DNA from: SABI01 sp963678555
GTDB lineage: Bacteria > Spirochaetota > Spirochaetia > Sphaerochaetales > Sphaerochaetaceae
Length of the DNA stretch: 64,000 nucleotides
Assembly (NCBI GenBank): GCA_963678555.2
Contig: CAXXJA010000002.1
Span: 620,001-684,000, forward strand
Direction: 5' to 3'
Shown: positions 1 to 8,540 of the stretch, one piece after another
Position numbering within the stretch: the first letter of the stretch is position 1
Layout of the letters: each line of letters opens with the position of its first letter
Position numbers and translations under genes: made by a program
Notes under the pieces: generated by a model
What the model was told of the DNA's origin: nothing
Databases searched by the model: none
The model's input: the letters and a program-made list of their open reading frames with translations, nothing else

Positions 1-77
1 GTTATTGAAAGAAGGGCCCCCTGTGATACAGTTGAATAGCGGTTCCTGGCGCATTCGAACAGAAAACAGGAGACCCA

Positions 78-563
78 ATGACAGAACAGAGTGTAGCACA
101 CACTCATCTGGGATTGCACATACTACATCGTGTGGATACCAAAGTATCGCAAGAAGGTGTTATATGATGAGTGCCGAGAGGAACTGAAAAGTATACTCTG
201 GCAACTAGTGGATATGAAAAAGATAGAAATCGTAGAAGGGTCGATACGCAGCGATCACATCCACTTGAGCGTGAGAATACCGCCACAAGAAGCGGTGTCA
301 AAGATCATGGGCTATCTGAAAGGAAAGAGTGCCCTCATGCTGTACGACAGACATCCCCAATGGAGGCGGAGAAGCTGTTGAGATAGAACTTTTTTACTAT
401 GTAAGGAACTGTTAGAATCAACGAAGAAGTGATCAAAAAGTACATTCACACCAGGAACAGGCGGACCGGTTCTGAGACGAATAGAGAACCACTTCAGGAG
501 TTGCGAGTATTCAATGCAGGTGTGAATCGCAGCTTTAGCTGCAGCTGTAACAGACCTTTATAG
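78..563 (+). pseudogene. IS200/IS605-type transposase, frameshifted
   Basis: This is a decayed single-stranded-DNA (HUH/Y1) transposase. Residues typical of IS200 TnpA are spread over three frames: a start at 78 (MTEQSVAH) in one frame; the body at about 97-381 in a second frame (VWIPKYRKKVL, then DHIHLSVRIPP, which holds the HxH metal motif, then MGYLKGKSALMLYDRHP); a short piece FYYV near 392-403 in a third frame, where the catalytic tyrosine is expected; and INEEVIKKYIHT from 417 back in the first frame, ending at 563. At least three frameshifts make it non-functional. Two hairpins follow, as at IS200 right ends. The first 77 bases show no gene. Confidence 0.75.
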
Positions 564-594
564 GGCGAATATCAATTCACCGGCTATGCCGGTG
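529..594 (+). repeat. Hairpins at probable right end of the IS200-like element
   Basis: Two short palindromes lie at and just past the transposase remnant. GCAGCT-TT-AGCTGC covers 529-542. CACCGGC-TAT-GCCGGTG covers 578-594 and has a perfect 7-bp stem with a 3-nt loop. IS200/IS605 transposases recognise subterminal hairpins as single strands, so the second is a plausible right-end hairpin. Position and shape support this; the exact cleavage site is not identified. Bases 595-711 hold nothing else I can name. Confidence 0.4.
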
Positions 595-711
595 TTCATG
601 ACTTTATACTGACCACCATCTGAAATACCACGAGGAAATGAACGACTGATGCAGGTAGATGCCATCGTGTGTCATACCACTGAACCTGGTAGTAGATCTA
701 CCAATCAAGCA

Positions 712-1053
712 TCATTGAATATTGAGAACCAGTTTCAGACCATACTCTATTTCTGCTAGAGAACTCTGAGATAGGACACAGACTTTTTTCTGTAATCTTC
801 TCTTATCAAGAGTAGAGATCTGGGATATGTTGACTACTCCATCTTTTGGTAAGCCTGATTCTTCCTTCTCAATATGAACATTTCCTGGTGACTCAGCGAG
901 ATTCATATTGGTGGTAATTGATGCTACAATAGTGGTTTTGATCTTACTTTTATTGAATGCATCGTCTTGAAGTATTACTACGGGTCTCTTGAACCCCGGC
1001 TCATTCCCAAAAGGCACTCCTAGATCAGCCCACCAGAACTCACCACGAGTCAT
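712..1053 (-). CDS. MazF/PemK-family toxin (mRNA interferase)
   Basis: A 113-residue protein of the usual MazF/PemK/CcdB-fold size. The N-terminal MTRGEFWWADLG and the following KRPVVILQDDAFN match the family signature in which an early W and D-rich strand is followed by RPVVI. The family cleaves mRNA at short motifs and arrests growth until neutralised by the partner antitoxin. The gene overlaps the end of the upstream antitoxin by 14 bases, the usual coupled arrangement. It is full length with no visible damage. Function as an RNase is inferred from the family. Confidence 0.85.
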   Translation of the reverse strand: MTRGEFWWADLGVPFGNEPGFKRPVVILQDDAFNKSKIKTTIVASITTNMNLAESPGNVHIEKEESGLPKDGVVNISQISTLDKRRLQKKVCVLSQSSLAEIEYGLKLVLNIQ

Positions 1054-1282
1054 GCTCTGTTGCCTCCCTCAGTGTATCTAAACCTGCATCTATGAACTCA
1101 TTCTCTGTATCCATATCTTCATACTGCACATTCAGCTTTTTCGTAATGCTCTCTTTATTCTGATGATCTATGAATTCTTTAATAGCTTGTACGTATAACT
1201 GGCTTCTGGCCAGACCCAGTTGTTTTGCAGTGACTTCGGCTTCATTGAATATGTTGTCTGGTATCGATATTGCGGTTTTCAT
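1040..1282 (-). CDS. RHH-type antitoxin (MazE-like)
   Basis: An 80-residue protein. Its N-terminus MKTAISIPDNIFNEAEVTAKQLG followed by SRSQLYVQAIKEFI-type spacing is a ribbon-helix-helix DNA-binding fold: one beta strand, then two helices. The acidic C-terminal half is the expected toxin-binding tail. It precedes and overlaps the MazF-like toxin. Such antitoxins usually repress their own promoter as a complex with the toxin. The start has no Shine-Dalgarno, but a -10-like box ends 6 nt upstream, so the mRNA may be leaderless. Confidence 0.75.
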   Translation of the reverse strand: MKTAISIPDNIFNEAEVTAKQLGLARSQLYVQAIKEFIDHQNKESITKKLNVQYEDMDTENEFIDAGLDTLREATEHDSW

Positions 1283-1317
1283 GAGGTAAGTATACCAAAA
1301 GTATAACTGAAGGTCAG
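1283..1317 (-). promoter_or_regulatory. Candidate leaderless promoter and AAGTATA repeats of the toxin-antitoxin pair
   Basis: Reading the minus strand: CTGACC (1317-1312), 17-bp spacer, TATACT (1294-1289), then 6 nt to the ATG. Two direct copies of AAGTATA (1288-1294 and 1299-1305) are 11 bp apart, one covering the -10. They could be the RHH autoregulatory operator. The repeats are visible; their role is inferred. Confidence 0.45.
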
Positions 1318-1833
1318 TGTATCGGTCTGAGTCTCCAGCTTTTCACAAAATGCCTCATGGGCAACAACGATGCGTATCATCTGCCGGTCTATATGACAAT
1401 AAGACTAATCCAGTAGGCGGGGACTGTTAGGCCTCAACCTCTCAAACTACCGTACATGCCGTTCTGTATACAGGTGTCCAACCACGTAGAAACTCTTGTA
1501 GTGCCGATTGAGAACATCACCATCCATTCCTGCAGCGCTTTTGACCAACAGGTTGGTACCTCAGACCCTCCTAAAAGCGAAGGAGAGAGCGGTATCAGAG
1601 AAATCACCGCAGTTGGTCTGTGTACACATGCGACAGTATTTCCTGGTACGGCCAAAATAGTCCGTATCTGCAACAGAGAGCTCCGTCTCATCAATGATTT
1701 TCCCATCGGCATCTTAGAAAGCAGGTGCATGGCATCAGAAGCCACGAATCGATTACACAACCGGGCTGCAATGAACTCGGATCAGTTCACAGGCAGCCCG
1801 GTGATTGGAGGTATTCACTATACCTGAGTCAGC
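1318..1833. other. Stretch without a recognisable gene
   Basis: About 500 bases between the toxin-antitoxin pair and fucI. Overlapping open frames exist on both strands (about 1434-1827), but neither encodes a recognisable motif nor has a ribosome site, and they mirror each other. Near 1441-1460, CTACCGTACATGCCGTT resembles the reverse complement of a group II intron domain V 3' strand. If real, it is a decayed remnant of an intron lying on the minus strand. I see no reverse transcriptase. Confidence 0.3.
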
Positions 1834-3660
1834 TTACTTATACTGACCGTACAGCGGTCCGTAGGTGGCACAGGCACGGTAGTCGGCTCCTTCGGGGTCA
1901 CTGCCGAAGGCATTCCAGGAGTTCGGCCGGAAGATGTCTTCCTCCCTCACGTTATGCATACTCACCGGAATCCTCAGGATGGAGCAGAGACTGATCAGGT
2001 CAGCGCCGATGTGTCCATAGCTGATTGCTCCATGGTTTGCACCCCAGGCAGCCATCACGCTGTACACATCCCTGAACGGCCTGTTGTCCGCATCAAGGCG
2101 TGGTACAAACCATGTTGTCGGCCAGGTTGGATTGGTGCGTGCATTGATCGTGTCGAACACTTCATCGGGGATATCACAGGTCCATCCTTCGGCGAGCTGC
2201 AGGACGGGGCCAAGACCTTTGACGATGTTGAGACGGGTCATGGTCACGGGCATCTCTCCCCTGGTGAGGAAGGTGGAAGAATAGCCTCCTCCTCTGAAAT
2301 ACCCGCCGTCACCGACTGAGAATGTGCTGTGTTCAAGAACAGTATTCACATCTTCATCTGTTATGTCCCAGAAGTTCTTCATGACAGGCTTTCCGTTCTC
2401 GTCTTTCATTGCTCCTGTGGCATCAAGAGTTGTAGCTCCTGAATTGATCAGGTGAATGAACCCATGTTCAGCTCTGCCAGTCGGTTTCCACCCTGTCACC
2501 CTCTCAATAGCCTCTGGAGACCAGTAGGTTCTCACGTCGGAAAAAATCTGTGCGGTATTAGTAAGGAGTTTCCCGAAGAGCATCGAGATACCGTTCAGGT
2601 GGTCGTTTTCGGTGGCCATGATCATCGGTTCACGGATTCCGTTCCAGTCAAAGCTTGTGGTGAGCATAGTCTCCATGAAGTCTCCGTTGGGACGGAAGTC
2701 AGTCCACTGACGCTGACCCTGGAAGCCCGCTGCGACGGCATTGTGCCCCATAGCCTCTTCACCGAAGCCAAGCTCCTTGAGTTTCGAATTCCCGATCATC
2801 AGGTCCCGTCCGATCATCACCATCTTCACTACATAATCCCAGTCCTTTTCACGCTGGGCGGCATCACGCTGATATTCCGGAGGGTTTTCTGTGTCTTCTG
2901 CCTCACTGATATTCTCAGCAACCCAGGTTCTGGCCATTTCATATTCCTCGGGATCGAAGATGTTCTCTTCAACCCGTCGTTCGATCTCACTCATGTCAAC
3001 CACCTCGGTTCTCATGCCCAGGTAGGCTGCAAGGAATTCCTGGTCGACGATCGAGCCGGCGATTCCCATCGACATGCCGCCGATGGAAAGATAGGACTTG
3101 CCCCGCATCGTGGCTGCTGCAAGACCGGCACGGGCAAAGCGGAGGATCTTCTCCTGTACATCTTCAGGTATGGAGGTGTCGGATGAATCCTGCACATCCC
3201 GTCCATAGATGCCGAAGGCGGGTAGTCCCTTCTGTGCATGAGCAGCAAGGACGGCAGCAAGATAGACGGCTCCGGGCCGTTCCGTGCCGTTGAAGCCCCA
3301 GACTGCCTTGATAGTGAGAGGGTCATCATCGAAGGTCTCAGTACCGTAGCACCAGCAGGGGGTTACGGTGAGGGTGATGGCTACCTGTTCCTTCCTGAAT
3401 TTGTCAGCACACTGAGCCGCCTCGAGGACTCCACCTATGGTTGAATCCGCAATAACGCATTCCACCTTGTCACCATTGGGATGCCTGAGGTGTTCGCTGA
3501 TCAGGGCCGCAGCAGACTTTGCCATGTTCATTGTCTGCTCTTCAAGTGATTCCCGCACTCCTCTCATTCTCCCATCGATAGCCGGTCTGATACCGATCTT
3601 CGGCAGTGCTCCTGCATACCATGCCTCACCGGTTCGAATCTTCATATTCTTGATTGCCAT
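1834..3660 (-). CDS. fucI: L-fucose isomerase
   Basis: Converts L-fucose to L-fuculose (and usually D-arabinose to D-ribulose), the first step of fucose breakdown in the cytoplasm. The protein has 608 residues; E. coli FucI has 591. The metal-binding pair E351 (in MATENDHLNG) and D375 (in SDVRTYW) has the same 24-residue spacing as E337/D361 of E. coli. The C-terminal region is also typical. The start at 3660 has AGGAGG 6-7 nt upstream. It diverges from the fucose mutarotase gene across a 115-bp intergenic region with a LacI-type operator. No fuculokinase or fuculose-phosphate aldolase is adjacent; the rhamnulokinase-like gene at 19.6 kb belongs to another operon. Confidence 0.95.
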   Translation of the reverse strand: MAIKNMKIRTGEAWYAGALPKIGIRPAIDGRMRGVRESLEEQTMNMAKSAAALISEHLRHPNGDKVECVIADSTIGGVLEAAQCADKFRKEQVAITLTVTPCWCYGTETFDDDPLTIKAVWGFNGTERPGAVYLAAVLAAHAQKGLPAFGIYGRDVQDSSDTSIPEDVQEKILRFARAGLAAATMRGKSYLSIGGMSMGIAGSIVDQEFLAAYLGMRTEVVDMSEIERRVEENIFDPEEYEMARTWVAENISEAEDTENPPEYQRDAAQREKDWDYVVKMVMIGRDLMIGNSKLKELGFGEEAMGHNAVAAGFQGQRQWTDFRPNGDFMETMLTTSFDWNGIREPMIMATENDHLNGISMLFGKLLTNTAQIFSDVRTYWSPEAIERVTGWKPTGRAEHGFIHLINSGATTLDATGAMKDENGKPVMKNFWDITDEDVNTVLEHSTFSVGDGGYFRGGGYSSTFLTRGEMPVTMTRLNIVKGLGPVLQLAEGWTCDIPDEVFDTINARTNPTWPTTWFVPRLDADNRPFRDVYSVMAAWGANHGAISYGHIGADLISLCSILRIPVSMHNVREEDIFRPNSWNAFGSDPEGADYRACATYGPLYGQYK

Positions 3661-3695
3661 CAGAAACCTCCTGTGGTACTATTCTTACAGATTGT

Positions 3696-3709
3696 TGTAA
3701 TCGTTTACA
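3696..3709. promoter_or_regulatory. LacI-family operator between fucI and fucU
   Basis: TGTAATCGTTTACA is a 14-bp imperfect palindrome (TGTAA-N4-TTACA) with a central CG, the typical form of LacI/GalR-family operators. It lies in the divergent fucI-fucU promoter region and could control both directions. No LacI-type gene is in the window, so the regulator must be encoded elsewhere. Confidence 0.6.
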
Positions 3710-3775
3710 TTCGAAAACAGTATCGCATATCACCATAGATAATGCAATTGAAAAAAAACAAGAGAGGTCCCTGAA

Positions 3776-4201
3776 ATGCTGAAGAACATACCGTCAATCC
3801 TGTCACCGGAACTGTTAAAGATTCTCATGGAAATGGGTCATGGCGATGAAATTGTCATAGGAGACGGCAACTTCCCGTCAGCCAACTACGGGCAGCGTCT
3901 TGTGCGGCTCGACGGGCACGGCGTGCCCGAGATCCTCAGGGCTGTTCTGCAACTGTTCCCCCTCGACAGATTCGAGGCGAATGCCTTCCTGATGAAGAAG
4001 GCTGAAGGTGATGAAACAAAGACACCCATATGGGAAACCTATCGTGAGGTTGCCAGTAAGGGAGACGTTTATTTCAAGGGTTTTGATTTCATAGAACGGT
4101 TTGCCTTCTATGAGCGAGCGAAGAAGGCCTACGCCGTCATAGCGACCGGTGAGTCTGCGCTCTACGCGAACATCATTCTGAAGAAGGGTGTCATAGAATA
4201 G
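3776..4201 (+). CDS. fucU: L-fucose mutarotase (FucU/RbsD family)
   Basis: A 141-residue protein of the RbsD/FucU fold, which interconverts alpha and beta anomers of L-fucose and related sugars. The features MGHGDEIVIGDGNFP near residues 21-35 (containing the active-site His) and the C-terminal YANIILKKGV are characteristic. Its place next to fucI, read divergently from a shared operator, supports fucose rather than ribose. GAGAGG precedes the start. It ends 6 bp before the stop of the convergent acyl-CoA synthetase gene. Confidence 0.9.
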   Translation: MLKNIPSILSPELLKILMEMGHGDEIVIGDGNFPSANYGQRLVRLDGHGVPEILRAVLQLFPLDRFEANAFLMKKAEGDETKTPIWETYREVASKGDVYFKGFDFIERFAFYERAKKAYAVIATGESALYANIILKKGVIE

Positions 4202-4207
4202 CCCTCA

Positions 4208-5905
4208 TCATCCTTTCAGGCGGTCAATGGTTCTCTGGACCTTTGTACGCTTGATCTTGCGTGTGCTTGTCATCTCCATGGGCTCGGTGAGTATCGTTGT
4301 CCTGCTGATTCTCTCGTAGGGGTGCAGACGTCTGTTCACGTCATCTATGATACTGTGAATCTTCTCCTCGCTCACGTGATTCTCCGGGTCGCAGTAGATG
4401 AGTGCCTCGATCTGCTCACTTCTGGTATCTTTGTTTCCCATATACATTCGCACAACAGCCTGCTCTATCTCTGCATGAAGCAGAATCTGTTCCTCGATCT
4501 GCTCGGGGTACACATTCTTGCCGCCCTCCGTGACGATCAGATTCTTCGCTCTTCCCTTTATGTAGACATAGCCCTTACGGTCAACTGAACCGAGGTCCCC
4601 GGTTTTCAGGTATCCGTCTTCAGTGAACAGATCGTTCGTTGCTTTCTTATCCCTGTAGTAGCCGCTTGTTACATTGGGGCCCCTGACCTGGATCTCTCCG
4701 ACTCCGAGCAGGTCCGGTTCGAAGATCCTCAGGTCAACAAGAGGGAAGGGGATCCCTACCGAGGCGGGCTTTATCTTCTTTCGCGGATTGAGTGTGATGA
4801 TTGGAGATGTCTCGGTAAGACCGTATCCCTGGAGAAAGGTTATTCCGATCGCCCGGTAGAAATTCACGACCTTCGGCGATAAGGGGCCTCCGCCGCAGAT
4901 CGCAAGGCGGTTATCAGCGAATCCTATCTGCGTGAGGATCGAAGAGAACCACGTTCTGCCTACAGGAATACCTATCCTGCTCAGGGAAAGCGAGATGAAC
5001 AGAAGTGCTGAGATGGCTCCGTAGGCTACGAGGCCCTTCTCCCTGACCTTCTTCAGAATACCCTCCCGTATCTTATTGTAAAGGAGAGGAATACCGAGAA
5101 TATTGGTGACATGTCCCCTGCTCATTTCGTTGATATTTCGGGATATGAGAACCTTCGGGGTGAAAAGCAGTTCACTGCCATGAAGAATCGATTCAAGAAA
5201 CACGGCTGTCATTGCATATGAGTGATGAAGGGGAAGAAGACCGTAGAATACGTCTGTCTCATCAAGTGTGAGGAACAGCGGGTCGCTTGCCTGATACGCA
5301 TCACTGATCAGATTCTCATGGGTAAGCATCACTCCCTTCTCATTGCCGGTCGTTCCGCTGGTATAGAGAATCGCTGCAAGGCTGGAGGCCGGCACCTCGG
5401 GGAACTGCTGTCCCGGCCCTGCATCGGGAAGAAGCCACAGAGAGCTTACCCGTTCAATGGGATTCTCCAGTGACACCTTCACGCGGAGTGTTGATTCGAG
5501 TTCACTGCCGGCAATCCTGAGCAGCCACTGTTCATCAGCAAGCATTGCGGTGACTTCACTGAACAGACCCAGGTCATTCACCTTCTGTGGGGTACTGAAC
5601 ACATCGAGAGGCACGACCACAGCACCGATTGATTGGATGGAGAGATATCCGATTGCCCATGCAGGGCTGTTCTTCCCGATAAGGAGAACACGGTCTCCCT
5701 CCTGCACTCCGCCTTCTTTCAGGTAGCATCCGGTTGTGTAGATCCTATCGGCAACCTGACGATACGTGTAGGTATGTTTATCGTTTCCTTCGAAACAGCT
5801 GAAGGCAGGACGGTCAGGAAAACTGGCTGCTGAGCGGTTGAACACCTGCACAATTGACGGCCAGTGCCCGCCCTCACTCACGTACGTATGATATGCTTCT
5901 TTCAT
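4208..5905 (-). CDS. AMP-dependent (long-chain) acyl-CoA synthetase
   Basis: A 565-residue member of the ANL (adenylate-forming) family, which activates a carboxylic acid, probably a fatty acid, with ATP and CoA. The P-loop-like motif LYTSGTTGNEKGV lies near residue 190. GYGLTETSP and the late motif YLKTGDLG follow in order, then a C-terminal domain ending in RKIKRTKVQ with the expected lysine. A hydrophobic stretch near residues 285-310 is seen in membrane-associated long-chain members. It is a single gene, convergent with fucU. The chain length of the substrate cannot be read from sequence. Confidence 0.85.
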   Translation of the reverse strand: MKEAYHTYVSEGGHWPSIVQVFNRSAASFPDRPAFSCFEGNDKHTYTYRQVADRIYTTGCYLKEGGVQEGDRVLLIGKNSPAWAIGYLSIQSIGAVVVPLDVFSTPQKVNDLGLFSEVTAMLADEQWLLRIAGSELESTLRVKVSLENPIERVSSLWLLPDAGPGQQFPEVPASSLAAILYTSGTTGNEKGVMLTHENLISDAYQASDPLFLTLDETDVFYGLLPLHHSYAMTAVFLESILHGSELLFTPKVLISRNINEMSRGHVTNILGIPLLYNKIREGILKKVREKGLVAYGAISALLFISLSLSRIGIPVGRTWFSSILTQIGFADNRLAICGGGPLSPKVVNFYRAIGITFLQGYGLTETSPIITLNPRKKIKPASVGIPFPLVDLRIFEPDLLGVGEIQVRGPNVTSGYYRDKKATNDLFTEDGYLKTGDLGSVDRKGYVYIKGRAKNLIVTEGGKNVYPEQIEEQILLHAEIEQAVVRMYMGNKDTRSEQIEALIYCDPENHVSEEKIHSIIDDVNRRLHPYERISRTTILTEPMEMTSTRKIKRTKVQRTIDRLKG

Positions 5906-6216
5906 GATGGATCCTTACATGGTATATTCTAACTAGTATGCGTTATAGTACTTCAGAAATATAGGATAATCAACTACAATATAAACAATTGTGCAAGGGT
6001 GGTGCGAGCAGTGTCTTCTCTTTACGGTTTCTGCGGTCAAATACTGCTCTCAGAGGGTTCCTCTACGTACACGAAACACACAGGCAGGAGTGCCCGGTGC
6101 TGTCGCCCCTCAGGGTCCTCGTGAACGGATGTGAGTGGAGAGATGCAGGGATATGGCAGTACGTGATATGCGTATTCGGTGATGCCCAGGGGCGGACAGG
6201 AAGGTCACACCACGAA
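5906..6216. other. Intergenic stretch upstream of the acyl-CoA synthetase
   Basis: About 310 bases between the acyl-CoA synthetase start and the xylA terminator. One 82-codon frame on the plus strand (5989-6237) runs into that terminator, has no ribosome site and shows no motif, so I do not call it a gene. An AT-rich part at 5930-5990 is the likely acyl-CoA synthetase promoter, but I cannot assign clear boxes. Confidence 0.4.
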
Positions 6217-6243
6217 GAAGCCTCAGGAGGTCCCTGAGGCTTC
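6217..6243 (-). terminator. Stem-loop downstream of xylA
   Basis: GAAGCCTCAGG and its exact complement CCTGAGGCTTC form an 11-bp stem with a 5-nt loop, 26 bp past the xylA stop. The T-tract on the minus strand is weak (TTCTTC), so termination efficiency is uncertain. Confidence 0.6.
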
Positions 6244-6269
6244 AGTCATCGAATACGGATTCAGCACGG

Positions 6270-7601
6270 TCAGGAGAACATATACTGGTTGATAAGGTTC
6301 TGGATCAGTTCCTGTTTTCCGCTTGTCTTCGAATCGACAGCTTCCATACCGAGTTTCGCCAGGTCAGCAAGGGAGAGTTCACCCTGCTCGAAGGCTTTGC
6401 CCTTTCCCGTGTCGAATGATGCGTAGCGCTCACGCTTCATCTGAGAGAGCTTTCCGCCCTCGAGTATTCTGTGAGCTATCGTGAGACCAAGTGCAAAGGC
6501 GTCCATGCCACCAATATGACTGATGAAGAGGTCTTCAAGGTCGGTTGAGTTTCGTCGTCGCTTTGCGTCGAAGTTGAGTCCGCCGGTGGTGAAGCCACCG
6601 TTTTTCAGAATGACGGTCATGGCTTCGGTCGTCTGATAGACATCTGAGGGGAACTCATCGGTATCCCAGCCGTTCTGGGCATCACCCTGATTCGCGTCTA
6701 CACTTCCAAGGAGCCCTTCGTCGGCACAGACAGTGAGATCGTGTGCGAATGAATGCCCTGCAAGGGTCGCGTGATTGTTCTCGATATTGCATGAGAAGTC
6801 ATTCTCGAGTCCGTATTTCCTGATGAAACCGATTGTAGTCGCTGCATCGTAATCATACTGATGCTTGCTCGGCTCCATGGGTTTCGGTTCGATATAGAAG
6901 GCTCCGTTGAAACCGATCGAACGTCCGTAATCCCGGGCAAGAGCGAAGAACCGTCCGAGATGATCAAGTTCTCTTCCCATGTCGGTGTTCCACAGGCTCA
7001 TATATCCCTCTCTTCCACCCCAGAACGTATAGCCGAGCCCCCCCAGCATGACGTTTACATCGAGAGATGTCTTCACCTGGACAGCTGCACGGGAAAGTAC
7101 GCTGAACTCAGGGTTGCTGATACCGCCATTCATATAGCGTGGGTTGCTGAACAGATTGCTCGTATTCCACAGGAGCCTGATACCGGTAGCATCCTGCAGT
7201 TCTTTCAGCTTTTCCGCCACCTTCAGATAGTTCTTCACATATGCAGAAGGATTGTCCCCTTCGGGAGCAACATCTGCGTCGTGGAAGGCATAGAACGGGG
7301 TTCCGAACTTGCTCATGAATTCGAAGGCGGCATCAGCTTTCCGGTAGGCGCTGTTCATAGGATCGCTGTCACTCCAGGGGAATTCCATGGTTGCGTTGCC
7401 GAAGGGATCTTTGCCGTCAGCACAGAAGGAGTGCCAGTACGCGACCGAGTATCTAAGGTGCTCCTCCATCGTTTTATCGCCAACCACCTTCTGCGGGTCG
7501 TAGAATTTGAATGCAAGAGGGTTGTCGCTGTGCGGTCCCTCATACCCGATCCTTCCGATTCCCTTGAAATATTCAGTGCTTCCTGTATATACCTTTCTCA
7601 T
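6270..7601 (-). CDS. xylA: Xylose isomerase (class II)
   Basis: Converts D-xylose to D-xylulose. At 443 residues it is a class II enzyme. Visible active-site parts are FHDADVAPEG with H107 and D110, then TFWGGREGY, EPKPMEP with metal ligand E238 and K240, VDANQGD, and GGLNFDAKRRR. GGAG lies 7-8 nt before the start. The gene diverges from an AraC-type regulator, which may be its activator. No xylulokinase is next to it. A perfect hairpin follows the stop. Confidence 0.96.
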   Translation of the reverse strand: MRKVYTGSTEYFKGIGRIGYEGPHSDNPLAFKFYDPQKVVGDKTMEEHLRYSVAYWHSFCADGKDPFGNATMEFPWSDSDPMNSAYRKADAAFEFMSKFGTPFYAFHDADVAPEGDNPSAYVKNYLKVAEKLKELQDATGIRLLWNTSNLFSNPRYMNGGISNPEFSVLSRAAVQVKTSLDVNVMLGGLGYTFWGGREGYMSLWNTDMGRELDHLGRFFALARDYGRSIGFNGAFYIEPKPMEPSKHQYDYDAATTIGFIRKYGLENDFSCNIENNHATLAGHSFAHDLTVCADEGLLGSVDANQGDAQNGWDTDEFPSDVYQTTEAMTVILKNGGFTTGGLNFDAKRRRNSTDLEDLFISHIGGMDAFALGLTIAHRILEGGKLSQMKRERYASFDTGKGKAFEQGELSLADLAKLGMEAVDSKTSGKQELIQNLINQYMFS

Positions 7602-7700
7602 ATGGTACTCCTTCCACTATGTGTTTATTGATGTAGCCTCTACAGCGGCCTGGTTGTTCATCTACTACTAAACAGTGCAGCAGATGAGAGTTGCAGTGAA

Positions 7701-7730
7701 TAGACAAAATTGACTTTCCATGTATATTAT
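7701..7730 (+). promoter_or_regulatory. Candidate leaderless promoter of the AraC gene
   Basis: TAGACA at 7701-7706 is followed after 16 bp by TATATT (7723-7728), or after 18 bp by TATTAT (7725-7730). The ATG is 6-8 nt beyond and there is no Shine-Dalgarno, so transcription would start at or next to the start codon. Confidence 0.5.
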
Positions 7731-7736
7731 TGACCT

Positions 7737-8540
7737 ATGGATATCAGAGACGCGGTTTTTGTCTATCAGATGAAAAGTCAGAACGAACTGCTCTGGCACG
7801 GGCGGGTTCATGCTCATGAGCCCGACATGTGGGAGATTCACTACTTTCTGGGCGGAAACGGGGTGTTTGTCAATGACAGCACACGATACGCGATCACTCC
7901 CGGTTCACTGTTCGTCTCCTCTCCGAGGATTGTGCATGCCATCAGCGCCACAGCCCGTGAAGCTGTCACCTATTACGCTATTCTCATCCATCTTGAGGAG
8001 AGGGATGACGAGCTGAGGAGATTGCTTGAGGAGAATCTGGGAGATGGACCGTTCCGGGTCGGTACGAACTATCGGTTCTTCTTCGAAGAGGTGAAGGAGA
8101 AGTCACTCTCAGGAGACCACAACCGCCACCAGTCCGCCTGCCATCAGATGGCCAGTCTCCTCTACCAGATAGCAGCGGGAGACCGCGGACCTGCAAGAAA
8201 TCAGGAATCGCATCACCTTGAGAAAGCTCTCAGGATCATGCATCGTGAGGTGTTCAGCACTCTAAGTCTTGAGGAGCTTGCTTCTGCAGTCAATCTTTCC
8301 CCCTCGTATCTTGTGAGGCTGTTCAGATTCAGGATGAACCAGACACCGATGCGCTACTATATGAAGCTTAAGATTGAAGCCGCCAGTGCAATGCTCACCT
8401 GTACCGAAGAGTCAGTGAAAGCCATCAGTGAAAGGCTCTCCTTCTCAAGTGAGTTTCATTTTTCCAGACAGTTCAAGGCTCATACCGATCTCTCTCCGAC
8501 TCTGTACCGGAAGAACTACCTTCAGAAGATCGAATCATAG
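7737..8540 (+). CDS. AraC-family transcriptional regulator
   Basis: A 267-residue regulator. The N-terminal part (about 20-100) is cupin-like: histidines in ELLWHGRVHAHEPDMWEIHY followed by a GxG turn and VNDSTRYAITPGSLF. This is the sugar-sensing arm of the family. The C-terminal 100 residues hold the two helix-turn-helix units, LSLEELASAVNLSPSYLVRLF and a second ending in EFHFSRQFKAHTDLSPTLYRK. It is divergent from xylA and is the natural candidate to control xylose use, although this is inference from position. The stop overlaps that of convergent lrgB by 6 bases. Confidence 0.88.
   Translation: MDIRDAVFVYQMKSQNELLWHGRVHAHEPDMWEIHYFLGGNGVFVNDSTRYAITPGSLFVSSPRIVHAISATAREAVTYYAILIHLEERDDELRRLLEENLGDGPFRVGTNYRFFFEEVKEKSLSGDHNRHQSACHQMASLLYQIAAGDRGPARNQESHHLEKALRIMHREVFSTLSLEELASAVNLSPSYLVRLFRFRMNQTPMRYYMKLKIEAASAMLTCTEESVKAISERLSFSSEFHFSRQFKAHTDLSPTLYRKNYLQKIES

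Noticed and set aside
1434..1827. Two overlapping frames of 108 and 123 codons on opposite strands
   Set aside because: They mirror each other, lack Shine-Dalgarno sites and show no family signature.
5989..6237. 82-codon open frame upstream of the acyl-CoA synthetase
   Set aside because: It has no ribosome site and no motif, and it runs into the xylA terminator stem.
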